A DNA stretch of 64,000 nucleotides from Panulirus ornatus (GCF_036320965.1 NC_092261.1:13960197-14024196); one strand, 5' to 3'. Counted from the stretch's first letter, positions 26,521 through 39,118 are shown. Made by a program: numbers and translations. The notes: a model not told the origin generated them from the sequence alone.

Positions 26521-26602
26521 AGAGATGCAAGAAAATGCAGTATGACGCTACGTGGAAGAACAGACAAGAGACAGCGTTTCCCAGCAGGTAACAGGTGGTC
26601 TC

Positions 26603-26669
<67 letters not shown>
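26450..26669. repeat. (GT)n and (GA)n microsatellites
   Basis: GT array 26450-26516 and GA array 26609-26669. Confidence 0.95.
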
Positions 26670-26671
<2 letters not shown>

Positions 26672-26799
26672 ACCTGGTGTGCTGTGAATGAAACAAAAAG
26701 ACCGAGAAGACTCGACACTGGTAAAGGAACTCGAGGGGAAAAAATATGATAGAAAAAGTTCTGAGCTAACACTGTACAAGGTTACAGAACCGGGAGGTG

Positions 26800-27145
26800 G
26801 AGAACAGAAGGCGGGGGGGAAAGACAAGAGTGGGGCAACAGGAGGCGGGGGGAGAGGCAACAGTAGGGCAACAGGAGGCGATGGAAAGGGATGAGTAGGA
26901 CAACAAGAGTCGGGGGAAAGGCAACAGTAGGACAACGGGAGGCAAGGGAGAAGCATGAACAGGACAACATGAGGCGAGGGAAAGGGCCGAGTAAGACAAC
27001 AGGAGGCGGGGTAGAGGCAACAGAAGGACAACAGGAGGCGGGGTAGAGGCAACAGTAGGACAACAGGAGGCGGGGTAGAGGCAACAGTGGGACAACAGGA
27101 GGCGGGGTAGAGGCAACAGCAGGACAACAGGAGGCGGGGGGAAGA
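26800..27145 (+). repeat. 32-bp minisatellite, about 11 units
   Basis: Unit GGACAACAGGAGGCGGGGTA plus GAGGCAACAGTA; the last four units are nearly identical. Confidence 0.85.
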
Positions 27146-27374
27146 GACGGAAATAGCAGAGAAAACACCATATAAAAAACTACAGCCACGAGGGAGGGAA
27201 CTAATACATCCCAGCCAGGCGGGGAGCTGGGAGTGAGGGAGGCAAGTGGCCCACAGACGGGCGGGTCCTCGAAGACCTGGGCCACAAGATACACAGCTTA
27301 GGTGCCCAGGAATCGACGTGGGTCGCGCCCTGCACGGTTACCCATCATCCCGGGGTCAGAACCCCAGCATACCT

Positions 27375-27725
27375 TACCCAAACATGAGCAATAAATCTCT
27401 TACCCTACCCACATAAGGGCAATAGGTCTCTTACCCTACCCACATCAGGGCAATAGGTCTCTTACCCTACTCATATAAGGGCAATAGGTCTCTTACCTAA
27501 CCACAGAAAGGCAATAGGTCTCTTACCAGACACACAGAAGGGCAATAGGTCTCTTACTCTAACCCCATAATGGCAATAAACCTCTTACTCTACCCACAGA
27601 AAGGCAATAGGTCTCTTACCCTACCCACATAAGGGCAATAGGTCTCTTACCCTAACCACATAAGGGCAATAAATCTCTTACTATACCCACAGAAGGGCAA
27701 TAAATCTCTTACCCTACCCACATGA
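27375..27725 (+). repeat. 31-bp minisatellite, about 11 units
   Basis: Unit GGGCAATAGGTCTCTTACCC plus TACCCACATAA with small variants. Confidence 0.85.
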
Positions 27726-28194
27726 ATGAGGCTGGAGCCTTCATTTAACCTCTGCTAGGCAAAGACCTACCTCCCTCCCTCCATCCCTGTCACTTTCCCA
27801 ACTGAGGTGGGTAAACAAAGCTCCCTTGCCTTTCTGTTTCTTTCTCCCTGTCATCTCCTTACCCTACAGTCAGCACTCACGGTCGGAGAAGGAGCCTCCA
27901 CACCAACCTGCAACGAAAAAAAAAAAAAAAATGAAATCACTTCCATCAGTAAAGCAAATTACATTAATAAATCACACGTTATGCAAATTACATCAATAAA
28001 TAACTTAATCACACCGACAACATTCACACGCTGGACAACGGCACGAACAGGCATTCAAAACAAAAAGGTATTGACCATAGGTGTAATCTGAGATTTACGA
28101 CACATTGGTGTACCATTCAGATACCACTCATCACGAATAATGGCTCACGTTATGGTTTCCGTGAGTACATGACCGGAGTGACTGTCGCACGTGC

Positions 28195-28196
<2 letters not shown>

Positions 28197-28284
<88 letters not shown>

Positions 28285-28572
28285 CTAGCTCATTCACGAG
28301 TCCTGGCCACCGGATTTCGCGTAGCACTCACTTTCGAAGGAGTGTCAACAGGGTGACGAAGAACGAGTCGGGTGAGTTATGTGCTGTCGACAGCTTGTGT
28401 GTGTGCGTGTGTGTGACGGAGAGATCGTACGTTTGTAGCCTGAAAGCCATAGGAGGCAGCCCACGTGTGGGTGAGGCAGCTACCTGGGCCAGAGGAGTGA
28501 CACTTGATAGCCACTGGATTTCTCGGTAAATGCGCAGCACGTCACAGGTAATTTACCACCGGGGGTCGGCGG

Positions 28573-28648
<76 letters not shown>
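28197..28648. repeat. Two (GA)n microsatellites
   Basis: GA arrays at 28197-28280 and 28576-28648. Confidence 0.95.
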
Positions 28649-28649
<1 letters not shown>

Positions 28650-28984
28650 GACCCTACGCTACCCAGCTAAGCCAAAGGAATAGGTAATAACACAGCAGGT
28701 GGGATGAAATGAAAGACGAGGCGAGGCCCAGGACAGAGGGGCCAGCTATTGTGGCGACACGGTACCCATGGCGTTAAATAATTCAGAGGTGGCCTTTATA
28801 TGGGGGCTGGCAGAGGAGGGACGGGAGAGAGGGGAAAATGGAGGGTGAAGAGAACGAAGGAGGGAGAGGAGAAATCAGAGGGAGAAGAATGGAGTGAAAA
28901 GGAAAGGACAGATAACAGATGACCTGATGGTTTATACAGAGGCGCAGGACAGCAGTAGTATCCTACACTCCTTACCTACACAGA

Positions 28985-29070
28985 TGGAGAAAGAAGAAGA
29001 AGAAGAAGAAGAAGAAGAAGAAGAAGAAGAAGAAGAAGAGAGAAGAGGAGGAGGAGGAGGAGGAGGAGGG
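28985..29070. repeat. (GAA)n then (GGA)n
   Basis: AAG trinucleotide tract 28990-29040 turning into GGA repeats to 29070. Confidence 0.9.
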
Positions 29071-29220
29071 CAGAGTAAACAGTTTAAGAGCATCTCACAC
29101 CACTGGTAGCGCGGAGGGAAGACACCACATCCCATTAACAGGAAGTCGATGTTCCCGGGGATGAGTGTGGTAGTGGGTGACGCAGGCGGACGAGGAGGCC
29201 ATCACCCGCGACACATCCTC

Positions 29221-29221
<1 letters not shown>

Positions 29222-29252
<31 letters not shown>

Positions 29253-29392
29253 GAGCCCCACCGATCCTCCCACACAACCCGGGCCTCAACAAACCCCGAA
29301 CACACTCACCCTCAAGATCTCCACAGACAAATTCAGTACCTCACATCCTGCACACGCGAATGTCTGTATCTGTCTGTCTGTCTGTCTCTCTG

Positions 29393-29460
<68 letters not shown>
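29222..29460. repeat. (CA)n and (CT)n microsatellites
   Basis: CA array 29222-29252; CTGT/CT tract 29364-29453. Confidence 0.9.
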
Positions 29461-29464
<4 letters not shown>

Positions 29465-29774
29465 CTTTCACACACTTATACACAAAAAAACAACAAAACT
29501 CATCTAGTCACTAGGCCAGGACATTGCTCAAGAATCTTGGCACGCCAAGTGCATGCACAATGTCAGTCCTGGTCAGCTCGGGAGGGGGCAAGACGGTTCA
29601 AGCATGACTTGACCGAGGTCATGATGACTCTAGTAGTGTCCAAGGTCATCCCTAGGTGGGCTAATTCCCATGGGACCTTGCACTGGGGGGGGGGGGGGGG
29701 GTGGATGTCGTCCCCCTTCGTTCGTCGCTCGTCCCATCAACACGACGGCACGACCCTCGCTTCTGTAAGAGCGC

Positions 29775-30195
29775 TCGGAGGGTCAGAGGTCAGGCTATCA
29801 TGCCTAAAGGTTGTTCCGGAATGGCCAAGGGTCGCACCATCGAACTCAAAGTTCGCACCGTCGTAAGCCAAGGGTCGCACCGTCGTAGCCAAGGGTCGCA
29901 CCGTCGTGGCCAAGGGTCGCACCGTCGTAGCCAAGGGTCGCACCGTCGTGGCCAAGGGTCGCACCGTCGTAGCCAAGGGTCGCACCGTCGTGGCCAAGGG
30001 TCGCACCGTCGTAGCCAAGGGTCGCACCGTCGTGGCCAAGGGTCGCACCGTCGTGGCCAAGGGTCGCACCGTCGTGGCCAAGGGTCGCATCGTCGTGGCC
30101 AAGGGTCGCACCGTCGTGGCCAAGGGTCGCACCGTCGTGGCCAAGGGTCGCACCGTCGTGGCCAAGGGTCGCATCGTCGGTGGCCAAGGATGGCA
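29775..30195 (+). repeat. GGTCGTACCGTCGT family: 21-bp minisatellite, about 17 units
   Basis: The leader GAGGGTCAGAGGTCAGGC is followed by tandem 21-bp units CAAGGGTCGCACCGTCGT plus GGC or AGC. GTGGCC and GTAGCC variants alternate in the first half (a 42-bp higher-order period), then the array becomes homogeneous. The period of 21 leaves open frames on both strands (e.g. QGSHRRG repeats), which I treat as non-coding. Confidence 0.85.
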
Positions 30196-30744
30196 CGTAA
30201 GGGTCGCAACTCAACAACGTGTTGACTTTTCAAGTCGCTCCCTCATCAACGCCACCCAGCTGGCGAAGGCCAAGCCAACAACAACAAGACCAGATATGGA
30301 CGACACACACCAGGTCTAGGAGTGTGGGAAAACTGAGTACCTCACCAAACTGGTCCAAACAGCACCTCACTGTTCATGACGAAGATTTACCGGGAATACA
30401 AGAGATCCCTATCGACGATCCACGTCGAGTAAATGAGTCTATCGTATGAGAAAAGTATTGAGCTCCTGTAATGAACCAAGTCTGTGAACGTGTAATTATA
30501 TGATCAGCCACTCACTGGGGTCTGATGAAGATCCTTTGTGACCTTTTGTGATATCTTTTTTTTTTTTTTTTGTCGTATGATGCACATGCCACTGTTGGCG
30601 CAGGCAAAACTGATATGGTAATGGTCATAAAAAAATAAAAGGAGGAGGAGGAGTAGAAAGTCTGGCCATGAACAGCGACAGACTACGAAGCAGTCATTAA
30701 TCTGCGTTTACCTGATCCAAATTAGGATGAGATGTCTCACTCGG

Positions 30745-31095
30745 AGCATGGAAGGCTACCTAACTTAGAGAGCATGCAGAGCTCTCTCACTCAGGAGCAT
30801 ACAGAGCTGTCTCACTCAGGAGCATACAGAGCTGTCTCACTCAGGAGCATACAGAGCTGCCTCACTCAGGAGCATACAGAGCTGCCTAGCTCAGAGCATA
30901 CAGAGCTACCTCGCTCAGAGCATACAGAGCTACCTCACTCAGAGCATACAGAGCTACCTCACTCAGAGCATACAGAGCTACCTCACTCAGAGCATACAGA
31001 ACTACCTCATTTGGAGCATAGAGATCTGCCTCACTCAGAACATACAGAGCTACCTCATTTGGAGCATACAGAGCTGCCTCACTTAGAGCACTGAG
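30745..31095 (+). repeat. 24-bp minisatellite, about 14 units
   Basis: The unit is CATACAGAGCTACCTCACTC plus AGAG. A 25-bp variant with AGGAG (TGTCTCACTCAGGAG) forms the first five units; the rest are 24 bp and open in all frames. Confidence 0.85.
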
Positions 31096-31654
31096 AGCAG
31101 CCACAGAGTGAGTAAACGTGGATACATGAGTAACCGTGGACACAAGAAGAGACATGAGCAAAAGAAACAGGAAGGGACTGATACCATGAACAAGGAGACA
31201 GGAAAGAAGTGATGACAAGAACAAGGGACACAGGAAGGGACTGATTATACATACACCTGGTGTTTGGAACAACCGGAAGAGCCAAATGAAGATTAAATGA
31301 CCATAAGCTGGTGTATGATGACAGACAGGAGAGAAAAGGTCAATACTATCGCAAAAGCACTTTGATATCACGGGGATGAAGCACTCGAACCTGGAGAAAG
31401 TGTCTCAAAATGCGTAGTGCAACTGTTAATAGAGGAACTTAAACTGGGACAAAAACTGGTAGGATTACGAGACCCTTACTGAACACCACACACACACACA
31501 CACACACACACACTTTTGTACTGCCTCTCACGAAGCCAAACGAATTTCCATCATGTATCATCGACACTGCAAATCTAAAACTGTGATCACTCAACACTTA
31601 TCAAACGTGTACACTCGAACTCGCTGATCCCAAATCCAATTAACCTAGACGTAA

Positions 31655-31657
<3 letters not shown>

Positions 31658-31744
<87 letters not shown>

Positions 31745-31912
31745 ATACATATACATATTTTTCATCTTACCTCGTTCAGAGGAATTTGCATCGAGTTGAA
31801 GGTTGGGTTGGGCAAGGCAGACCGTCTTTTTTTTTTAATACATTCTGATTTCACCAGCTTACCTTGTCCTGTGGCCAGTGTGGGCCGGCTTGTTACTAAT
31901 ACATCATGGATG

Positions 31913-31969
<57 letters not shown>
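31658..31969. repeat. (TA)n-(GT)n compound and (TA)n
   Basis: TA 31658-31717 passing into GT 31718-31744; second TA array 31917-31969. Confidence 0.95.
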
Positions 31970-33185
31970 TTTATGAGTGACTGACGTATACAAGCAAGCG
32001 GGTGACGCGCCACCACAACAGGTTGTGACGGTTGTAAAAGCAGGTCGTGAACTGCCGACGTGTGACGCTTACAGATGATGGGGATGTCGTGACGGCGGTA
32101 ACAACCAGAATCGTTACCATTACTGGTGACGGCTTGTTGGTGCCTAATGTCACGTAACACAGCCGGATCGCTAACTGTCCATGGGCGTAACAAACTTACG
32201 TACCTTACGCACAATATATTCCCCCTTTTCTTAGGAGCAAATCTCACAGTCTCTCCCAAGTTTCCCTCCGCCCAGCGACATGTCAATGGGGCCCCTCTTG
32301 TCTGACGTGCAGGACATGTGAGGCCTAAATAAGGCACAGTGTCTCTGGTCACCACACTCGGTCCTCAGGCAGAGCTGAGGATCATCTTATCTCGAAGGAT
32401 CTACTCCTTGTGTCGTGTAGACAGACTCACTGCTTGAACTCTGTCAAGACTCTATTCCTTGTTTCTCAAAAGACTCTCACCACTTGAGACTATAATACAG
32501 ACTCCATTCTTGACTTCTCAGAGATTCACTACTTTTTGACTCCACTCTTTATATTTCTTAAAGGGTCACTTGATGATCCTTAAAGACGACAGTCCTAGCG
32601 TCTTAAAGGCTTGCTTACCTAAACCTTAAACGCTTCAACTTTCACCCTCACCCTTCACATCCTGGTACCACGCCCTTCCTTATCCATTTTGGCACAAACT
32701 CGTTTACTCATTTCAGATGACATAATCCTACCTCATTCTGTCTCGTATTAAGCAGACTACCTATCATTTAGACGTTTACTCTCTCTCATAATACCCTCAT
32801 TGCGAACGAAATCCATCACACTAAATCATCGCACATTTCCACAGCCATCCCTCCCATATATATATATATATATATATGATCACACTCCACAATGATCATA
32901 CACCACCACATTATCAACACACACTCTTCACTTACCACGCGAACTCCTTCATAAACAAATTCATTCAAAACAAGGCCTTAGTCAACTCCCTCATCCACTC
33001 CATCATTCAACACAGCCCTTCTCAACCCGTCCATCATCCAGTACAGCCCCTAACTAGTCTACAATTCGACGCAGTCTTTTCTGTATCGACTCCGTCATTC
33101 AACACAGCCACTAATTCGGTCCATTTTGCATAAAATCACCCATGCGTGCATCCTCCATTTTCTACAACCAATTTTCCTCTCAGTT
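31970..33185. other. No gene seen
   Basis: A minus-strand frame of nearly 200 codons ends here in a TA array (31762-32355) but resembles no protein I know. The rest is C/T-rich, with recurrent GACTC and TTCACC words. Confidence 0.45.
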
Positions 33186-33189
33186 TAAC

Positions 33190-33485
33190 GCAGGACCAAT
33201 TATGGAAACATTCAGGTCCACACAGGACCAACTGAGGAAATATTCAGTCCCACGCAGGACCAACTGAGGAAACATTCAGTCCTATGAAGGCCCTATTAAG
33301 GAACTATTCAGTCTTACGCAGGACCTACTGAGGAAACATTCAGTCCCACGCAGGACCATGTGAGGAACTTTTCAGTCCAATGAAAGCCCTATTAAGGAAC
33401 CATTAAGTCTTATGAGGGTCCTGTTAAGGAACCATTCAGTCTCATGCAGGCCCTATAAAGGAACACTATTCAGTCCTATGAAGGT
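33190..33485 (+). repeat. About 32-bp degenerate minisatellite, about 9 units
   Basis: Unit GAAACATTCAGTCCCACGCA plus GGACCAACTGAG, drifting to CTATGAAGGCCCTATTAAGG variants. Confidence 0.75.
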
Positions 33486-33489
33486 CCTA

Positions 33490-35137
33490 GAACGTCACAA
33501 ACTTGTTCAAGTCCTCTCTCTTTTTTTTTCCACGTCAGTTTCCGCTTTTTTTTCTTCTCTTCTTTTTTTGGTATCGTCTCCATAGCATATCCGCATTGAC
33601 TATGCTCTTTTGTCAGCTTCCTCAGGGTCAGCATCCGTGTTTTTCAAGCTCCCGGATTGGCTTACAAGAACAACTTCCGCCTCCACCTGCCTCCTTCCTT
33701 GCTCGCATGCACCTGTTCCATATAGTTTCCTGAGCACTCCTATCGTTTCCCTTCCCATATTTTGATAAAGGTCATCCGTTTTCCGTAACTCCTTAACGTT
33801 CCTGTTTTCCTTCTTCCGTGGCTTCGTTTTTTAAGTGATTTTTTTGAGGGGAGCCTGCGTTATCTTTCTTCTATTTGATTTTTTTTCAGGATTTTTTTTT
33901 CGTGCATCAAAGTTCTTATATCACCTTTTCCCTCCCTGAAAAACTTATGACTTACTTCTATGCAATCCTTTAAGTCTTCTTTCCATGGGTCATTTTGGAT
34001 CTCCAGTTATTTCCACAATCTATACCTGTTTTCTTCGGCGGTTCTGATCTTTCTGGTGTATTCCTCGACGAATCAATTTCAGACAAGACCCTCTACAGTC
34101 TACACTCTCGGGGACACAGAATAAAAAAACCCTCCTAAATACAACCCAGAAACACCCAGAACAAGACACAGACACATCCTCAAACGTGAAACGGAAAACT
34201 TAGCTACTTTCTACATAGAGAAACACCCCCCAGAAACATCCCCATACAAACACGACAAAGAAAGACTCCACAGACGATAGAGGAATCGACTGGAACGCTC
34301 AGATGCATCACAAACACACCCGGGATCCGACAGCAGGACAGATAATAAAGCAAACCAAGGCAACAAGCATATTCCTACACCAGAACATTCACCACAAGCC
34401 TTTGATACGAGAGGAAAACGGACCCTACATCCGGAAGACACAGCACCTGAGACGCAGAAACGCACACTGACACAAGAAACACAATACACTTTACATATGC
34501 CAGAAAAACGCACACACACACACACTTTGACATAGCCGAAAAAATACCTACATACAACACCGAAACACATTTCTGTACACGGCGCAAAAACACACACCTA
34601 CGTATGTCTATAACACAAAAACACACGACACACATCACACTACAGGTGACACTAACAAACACACGACACAAAACACACCACTTATGACAACAACACACAC
34701 CATGCAAGCCAGACTAGACATGAGACAAACAAACACACGACAAAACAAACAAACAAAAACCTCTACAAGTAACCCCTTCCCATCTCCCCCGCCCCCCCAA
34801 AAAAATTTATACTCTACACATCAAGAAAATAAAAACCACGAACACAGTCTTCTCAAGCCGCAAACGCAAACACATCGTATATAAAGGAGGGAGGGAGGGA
34901 GAGAAAGGTGTTAGGGTGTTACATAACCTTCACACACCATAGCCACACCTCCACATAGGGGCACACCTGCCAAGAAAGGTAGGTAGGGAGGGAGGAAGGG
35001 AGTAGGTTGTGAAGGGAAGGAGGGAGGGAGGGGGACACAATTCATACAACAGGGAACAAGCACATACATTTGCTCCCCTAGCTCTATACTCGCTCTTGCA
35101 AAAGTTCTGGGGGACAATAAAAATATAATAGACATAA

Positions 35138-35140
<3 letters not shown>
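33490..35140. other. No gene seen
   Basis: T-rich to 34080, then a diffuse ACACAC-rich tract (34080-34850) and GGGA-rich stretch (34880-35035). Confidence 0.5.
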
Positions 35141-35364
<224 letters not shown>

Positions 35365-35834
35365 CAGAGTAATTAGCCATTATCATTATTATTATCATTA
35401 TTATTATCAATTATCATTATCATTATTATTATCATTATTATAATCATCATCATGATAATCATCTATCATTATTATCAACACTATTTTCTCTTAAATCCTT
35501 TCGGACACGCCTCCAGCAGGCAGGTACTCCTGACGGCCACCACCAAAAGCCCTTCCCGCAAGCCGACTACCGTCAGGCCATATGGCTGCGGAGGGAACGA
35601 TATACCACTTCCCCCGCCTCCAATACTACCACTGCGCCTCCTGGTTAGAATAAGGCGTGAGTGCTGGCGCGTCTGCAGCATGCCATGAGGCGCTCCATCA
35701 AGCACCCAGCCCTGGCGCGCACACTGCTCGTCATCTGCTTCGGGCATAACACATAACAAGGAAGTGGGGAAATTGCTGACGCCCGAGGTCATGAGGAATT
35801 ATAATTATCATAATAACACTATAATTACAATAAC

Positions 35835-35939
35835 AATAATGAGGAACAGATAAGGGGTCCAAAGTGACGATATTCCCTCTATGGCTCGGTCCTCTGTTCT
35901 TAACGCTACCTCGCTAATGCGGGAAATGGCGAATATGTA

Positions 35940-35943
<4 letters not shown>
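35835..35943 (+). repeat. GCTACCTCGCTAACGCGGG family, copy 5
   Basis: It runs from GAGGAACAGATAAGGGGTCC through GATATTCCCTC and CCTCTGTTCTTAACGCTACC to TCGCTAATGCGGGAAATGGC, and ends at GAATATGTAATTAA directly before the (TA)n array at 35943. Confidence 0.7.
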
Positions 35944-36027
<84 letters not shown>

Positions 36028-36070
36028 GAAGATACATAAAGAAGACTGACAGATAGACAGATAGATAGAT

Positions 36071-36154
<84 letters not shown>

Positions 36155-36194
36155 GAATATACATAAAGAAGACTGACAGATAGACAGATAGATA

Positions 36195-36292
<98 letters not shown>
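35943..36292. repeat. (TA)n-(GA)n higher-order array
   Basis: TA 35943-35991, GA 35992-36024, spacer 36025-36072, GA 36073-36150, near-identical spacer 36151-36198, GA 36199-36292. The spacer begins ATAGGAAGATACATAAAGAA and ends in GACAGATAGATAGATG. Confidence 0.95.
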
Positions 36293-36606
36293 CTGACCCT
36301 GTGGGAAAAAAAAAAAAAAAATGACCCAGCCTCGCCAGCAACGTGTCCCCAGCTATCACTCGTGGCATCACCTGGCTGGCAGGGAGAGAGGGAGGGACGG
36401 AGAGAACAATACACTTCCTGTACTGTCCTGCTGTCGGGCCTGTACAACGATACCACCACACCAACACCACACTAAACCTCCACCACTACCACCACACTAA
36501 ACCCCAACCACTCCCACCACACAACCTCTTCCTCTACCATCATCACCACAATTCCGTTCTGTACCCTGTGGTGCCACCACCACAAACCCCATATATAAAT
36601 AAATAA

Positions 36607-36611
<5 letters not shown>

Positions 36612-36664
<53 letters not shown>
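36612..36664. repeat. (TA)n array
   Basis: TA array, preceded by an AAAT tetranucleotide run. Confidence 0.95.
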
Positions 36665-36666
<2 letters not shown>

Positions 36667-36939
36667 TCATTACTACTAACGTATACTTATGACCCCATCA
36701 TCACACTGTCCTAGGCAGACAACGGCATTATAGCTTCCATTCCCCCATCACTATACCATTCCCTCATCACTATACAGTTCTCACAGCCTCACTATACTTA
36801 CTAACGGTCACCATCATCATCCACGAGGGGGCAATCATGGAGAATCATCCCATCATTATCATTCTTATCTACTACTTCATGATTCCAGTAATTACACCCA
36901 TTAAGATCTGTATATCTTACACTTGCTAATAGGCAGCTA

Positions 36940-37055
36940 ATAATAACAATAATAATAATGTTAATAATAATAATATTAATAATAATAATAATAATAATAA
37001 TTATAATAATAATAATAATAATAATAATTATAATAATAATAATAATAATAATGAC

Positions 37056-37109
<54 letters not shown>

Positions 37110-37135
37110 TAATAATAATATTAATTAGCAATTAG
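36940..37135. repeat. (TAA)n tract
   Basis: About 195 bp of imperfect AAT/TAA trinucleotides. Confidence 0.95.
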
Positions 37136-37171
37136 AAGAAGAATGAGAATAAGAATAACGATAATAATAAT

Positions 37172-37240
37172 GCCTTTGACCTATCCTGTATAGCTCAGGT
37201 CAAAGGCCTGGCCATCATCATACCCTTGACCCTACCGTGA
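37172..37240 (+). repeat. Leader copy without array, with inverted repeat
   Basis: GCCTTTGACCT (37172-37182) and AGGTCAAAGGC (37197-37207) are exact reverse complements 14 bp apart. The second continues CTGGCCATCATCATACCC and TTGACCCTACCGTGATGCTC, a decayed unit of the GGTCGTACCGTCGT family. Confidence 0.6.
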
Positions 37241-37399
37241 TGCTCCGGGGCCTTCATGACACTCACTAAACATGACCACCTCGCGGAAAAGAAAATGGAA
37301 AAATACGAATGAAAATACATTTGGTCTACGGTAGTTTGTACGCCCGACTCTTAAAGGAGGAAACGTTGAGGGGAGAAGGCTTTTCAAAACGTCATTTGG

Positions 37400-37480
37400 G
37401 GAATGGAAAAGGTATCATAACGGTCAATCCTCGTGTGGCTTCTCTCCACTGAGAAACTACGGGAAGCAGCAGTCATGTGC
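37400..37480 (+). repeat. Diverged duplicate pair, member 1
   Basis: Contains ATAACGGTCAATCCTCG and CTACGGGAAGCAGCAG. It aligns with 41078-41142 (TAACGGTCCATCCTCG; CTATGGGAAGCAGCAG) at roughly 80%. Confidence 0.6.
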
Positions 37481-37558
37481 GTACTGCGGGTCCGGTTCCG
37501 TCAGTGGGTGGGACACACGTGGACAGCTTACGTATGTATATATATATATATCGTTGTG

Positions 37559-37559
<1 letters not shown>

Positions 37560-37626
<67 letters not shown>

Positions 37627-37851
37627 AGAGTGCAGTGCTCCTGAGAAGTAAGCGCTCAGTGTCTTATTCATGGGAGACGCATCTTGGGTATTATGAACGG
37701 TCGTAGGATACGCTGAAACTGTGCTTGCAGTGTATGTAGTGACGGGTAACGTTCAGAGCGTGAAAGCGGCAGTGTGTGACCCGCTTTTGTCTAGGGAGTG
37801 TAGTTTTTGACGGGCGCAAGTCTGGCGGGTTGGAGTTTTAAGGCTGGCGCT

Positions 37852-37921
<70 letters not shown>
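37560..37921. repeat. (GT)n and (GA)n before exon 1
   Basis: GT array 37560-37622; GA array 37853-37921. Confidence 0.95.
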
Positions 37922-37924
<3 letters not shown>

Positions 37925-37980
37925 CATTCAAGTCCATGTATGTAAACACTCACACCAACACTCTATGCCTTCTGCCGCAG

Positions 37981-38139
37981 GTGTCAAAATGCTGGGTCGA
38001 GGCCGCCTGCGACGGGGGGTCAGCCTCGAGGTTATTGTGGAGGAGGACGACAACGCAGAGGTCATGCTCGACCCAACGCCCATCATGGAGAACGACGACG
38101 AGGGCCACGACGAGGACGATGAAGACGACAGCGAGAATG
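37981..38139 (+). CDS. Exon 1 of the model: basic start and acidic stretch
   Basis: The acceptor is tctgccgcAG at 37979-37980 and the donor is GTAAAC at 38140. Translation most simply starts at ATG 37989, which has A at -3, giving MLGRGRLRRG then a hydrophobic SLEVIV and a strongly acidic tail (EEDD, then ENDDEGHDEDDEDD). The eight bases before the ATG would be 5' UTR. The alternative is that the frame is open upstream (Gly-Val-Lys before the Met) and a coding exon precedes it. It ends in phase 1 and splits a Gly codon with exon 2. A long GA array (37853-37921) lies about 60 bp before the exon, within the polypyrimidine and branch-point neighbourhood. Confidence 0.75.
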
Positions 38140-38815
38140 GTAAACAAGTCGGCTTTTCAGATTGCTTTTACAAAATCCCATAAAAACCTCCTGAATCTAC
38201 TGATCGAATCTCGTCATTTTCTTCGGTCACCTCATTTTTCCCGTTTTCTCATTAGTCCTTTACATCGTATAATGTCCTTTTTTAGGACAGAAATCTCAGA
38301 ATTATGACCCCTCACAAGAGAGAGAGAAGAAAAAAAATGCTTCAATCAATCTCTTTATTTTCACCACACAACCTTGGATCATTATCTCCGTGATTACTTA
38401 CTTAATCATCTTTCCTCTTGACGTGGCAAGCAACGCCTGCAGATCACTTCTGACAAAGAGCGGAAGAGGAAAAAATAATACCCCCCCCAAAAAAAAAGGA
38501 TTAATCAACTCTAACTATATAATTAGTCCGCGTAATTAGTCAGTGTAATTAGTCGGTACAATTAGCCCGTCTCACAACAGTATTCACTCGACACTGACGG
38601 GAAGGTCACAGATAACGACCCTCTAAGCTAGTTCGGAATCATCAAGGTCATCACAATCCCGGTCCAACTACCCATCAAGGTCACTCCTCCAGGTCACACC
38701 ACCTTGCTATCGCCACCGCACCACCTACACCATGTACAACGCCCACGTATACCACTAGCACCGCCACCACTGCCTTTCACCAACTAAATCTTCCATTTTC
38801 TACTTCCCCTTCCAG
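38140..38815 (+). other. Intron 1
   Basis: This is a 676-bp AT-rich intron between exons 1 and 2. It contains a short tandem of a 15-16 bp AATTAGTC-type unit (38515-38575) and no other coding signal. Confidence 0.7.
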
Positions 38816-39041
38816 GAGGATCAACCCCAGGCTCCCCCAGCGGTGGTGGAGGAGGATGCAGCAGCAGCGGAGGAGCTGGGGGAAGGTCCGGAGGAGGAGG
38901 AGGAGGAGCAGGTGGAGGAGGAGGAAGATCGTCATCTGGGGCAGAGGAGAGGAGGAGGAAGAGAGAGAGGAGGCGGACCATCGGTGGATTGTCCCGGGTT
39001 CGCTCCGTCTCCTGCGAGGCTCTGACACTACTGGACACAAG
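38816..39041 (+). CDS. Exon 2: Gly-rich linker plus Arg/Lys cluster
   Basis: The acceptor is ccccttccAG at 38814-38815 and the donor is AAG|GTGAGG at 39042. Exon 1 phase (1) fixes the frame: codons begin at 38818, giving GSTPGSPSGGGGG, further Gly/Ser runs, then AEERRRKRERRRTIGG and SRVRSVSCEALTLLDT. Two other frames are also open here (Glu-rich and Arg-rich), because GGA repeats are open in several frames, but only this one joins both neighbours. The Arg/Lys block could be a nuclear localisation signal, and RVRSVS is a candidate basophilic-kinase or 14-3-3 type site; both are inferences from motif shape. It ends in phase 2; its last AG plus T of exon 3 makes Ser. Confidence 0.75.
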
Positions 39042-39057
39042 GTGAGGCACAGCTCAC

Positions 39058-39118
<61 letters not shown>

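Noticed and set aside
26414..27294. Minus-strand frames of 170-237 codons rich in PRLLLSYCCLYPASCC
   Set aside because: Minisatellite and CT/CA arrays; repeated in all frames with no protein-like composition.
29701..30233. Open frames of 120-174 codons on both strands with repeated QGSHRRG, ATLGHDG or RCDPWPR
   Set aside because: They come from a 21-bp minisatellite whose period is divisible by three; open on both strands at once.
31762..32355. Minus-strand frame of 197 codons
   Set aside because: Its C-terminal part is a (TA)n array and the rest matches no protein I know. The upstream TAAATAA-like sequence on the other strand is too weak to call a promoter.
35808..36470. Minus-strand frame of 220 codons
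   Set aside because: Translation of GA and TA microsatellites ([12 protein letters not shown]).
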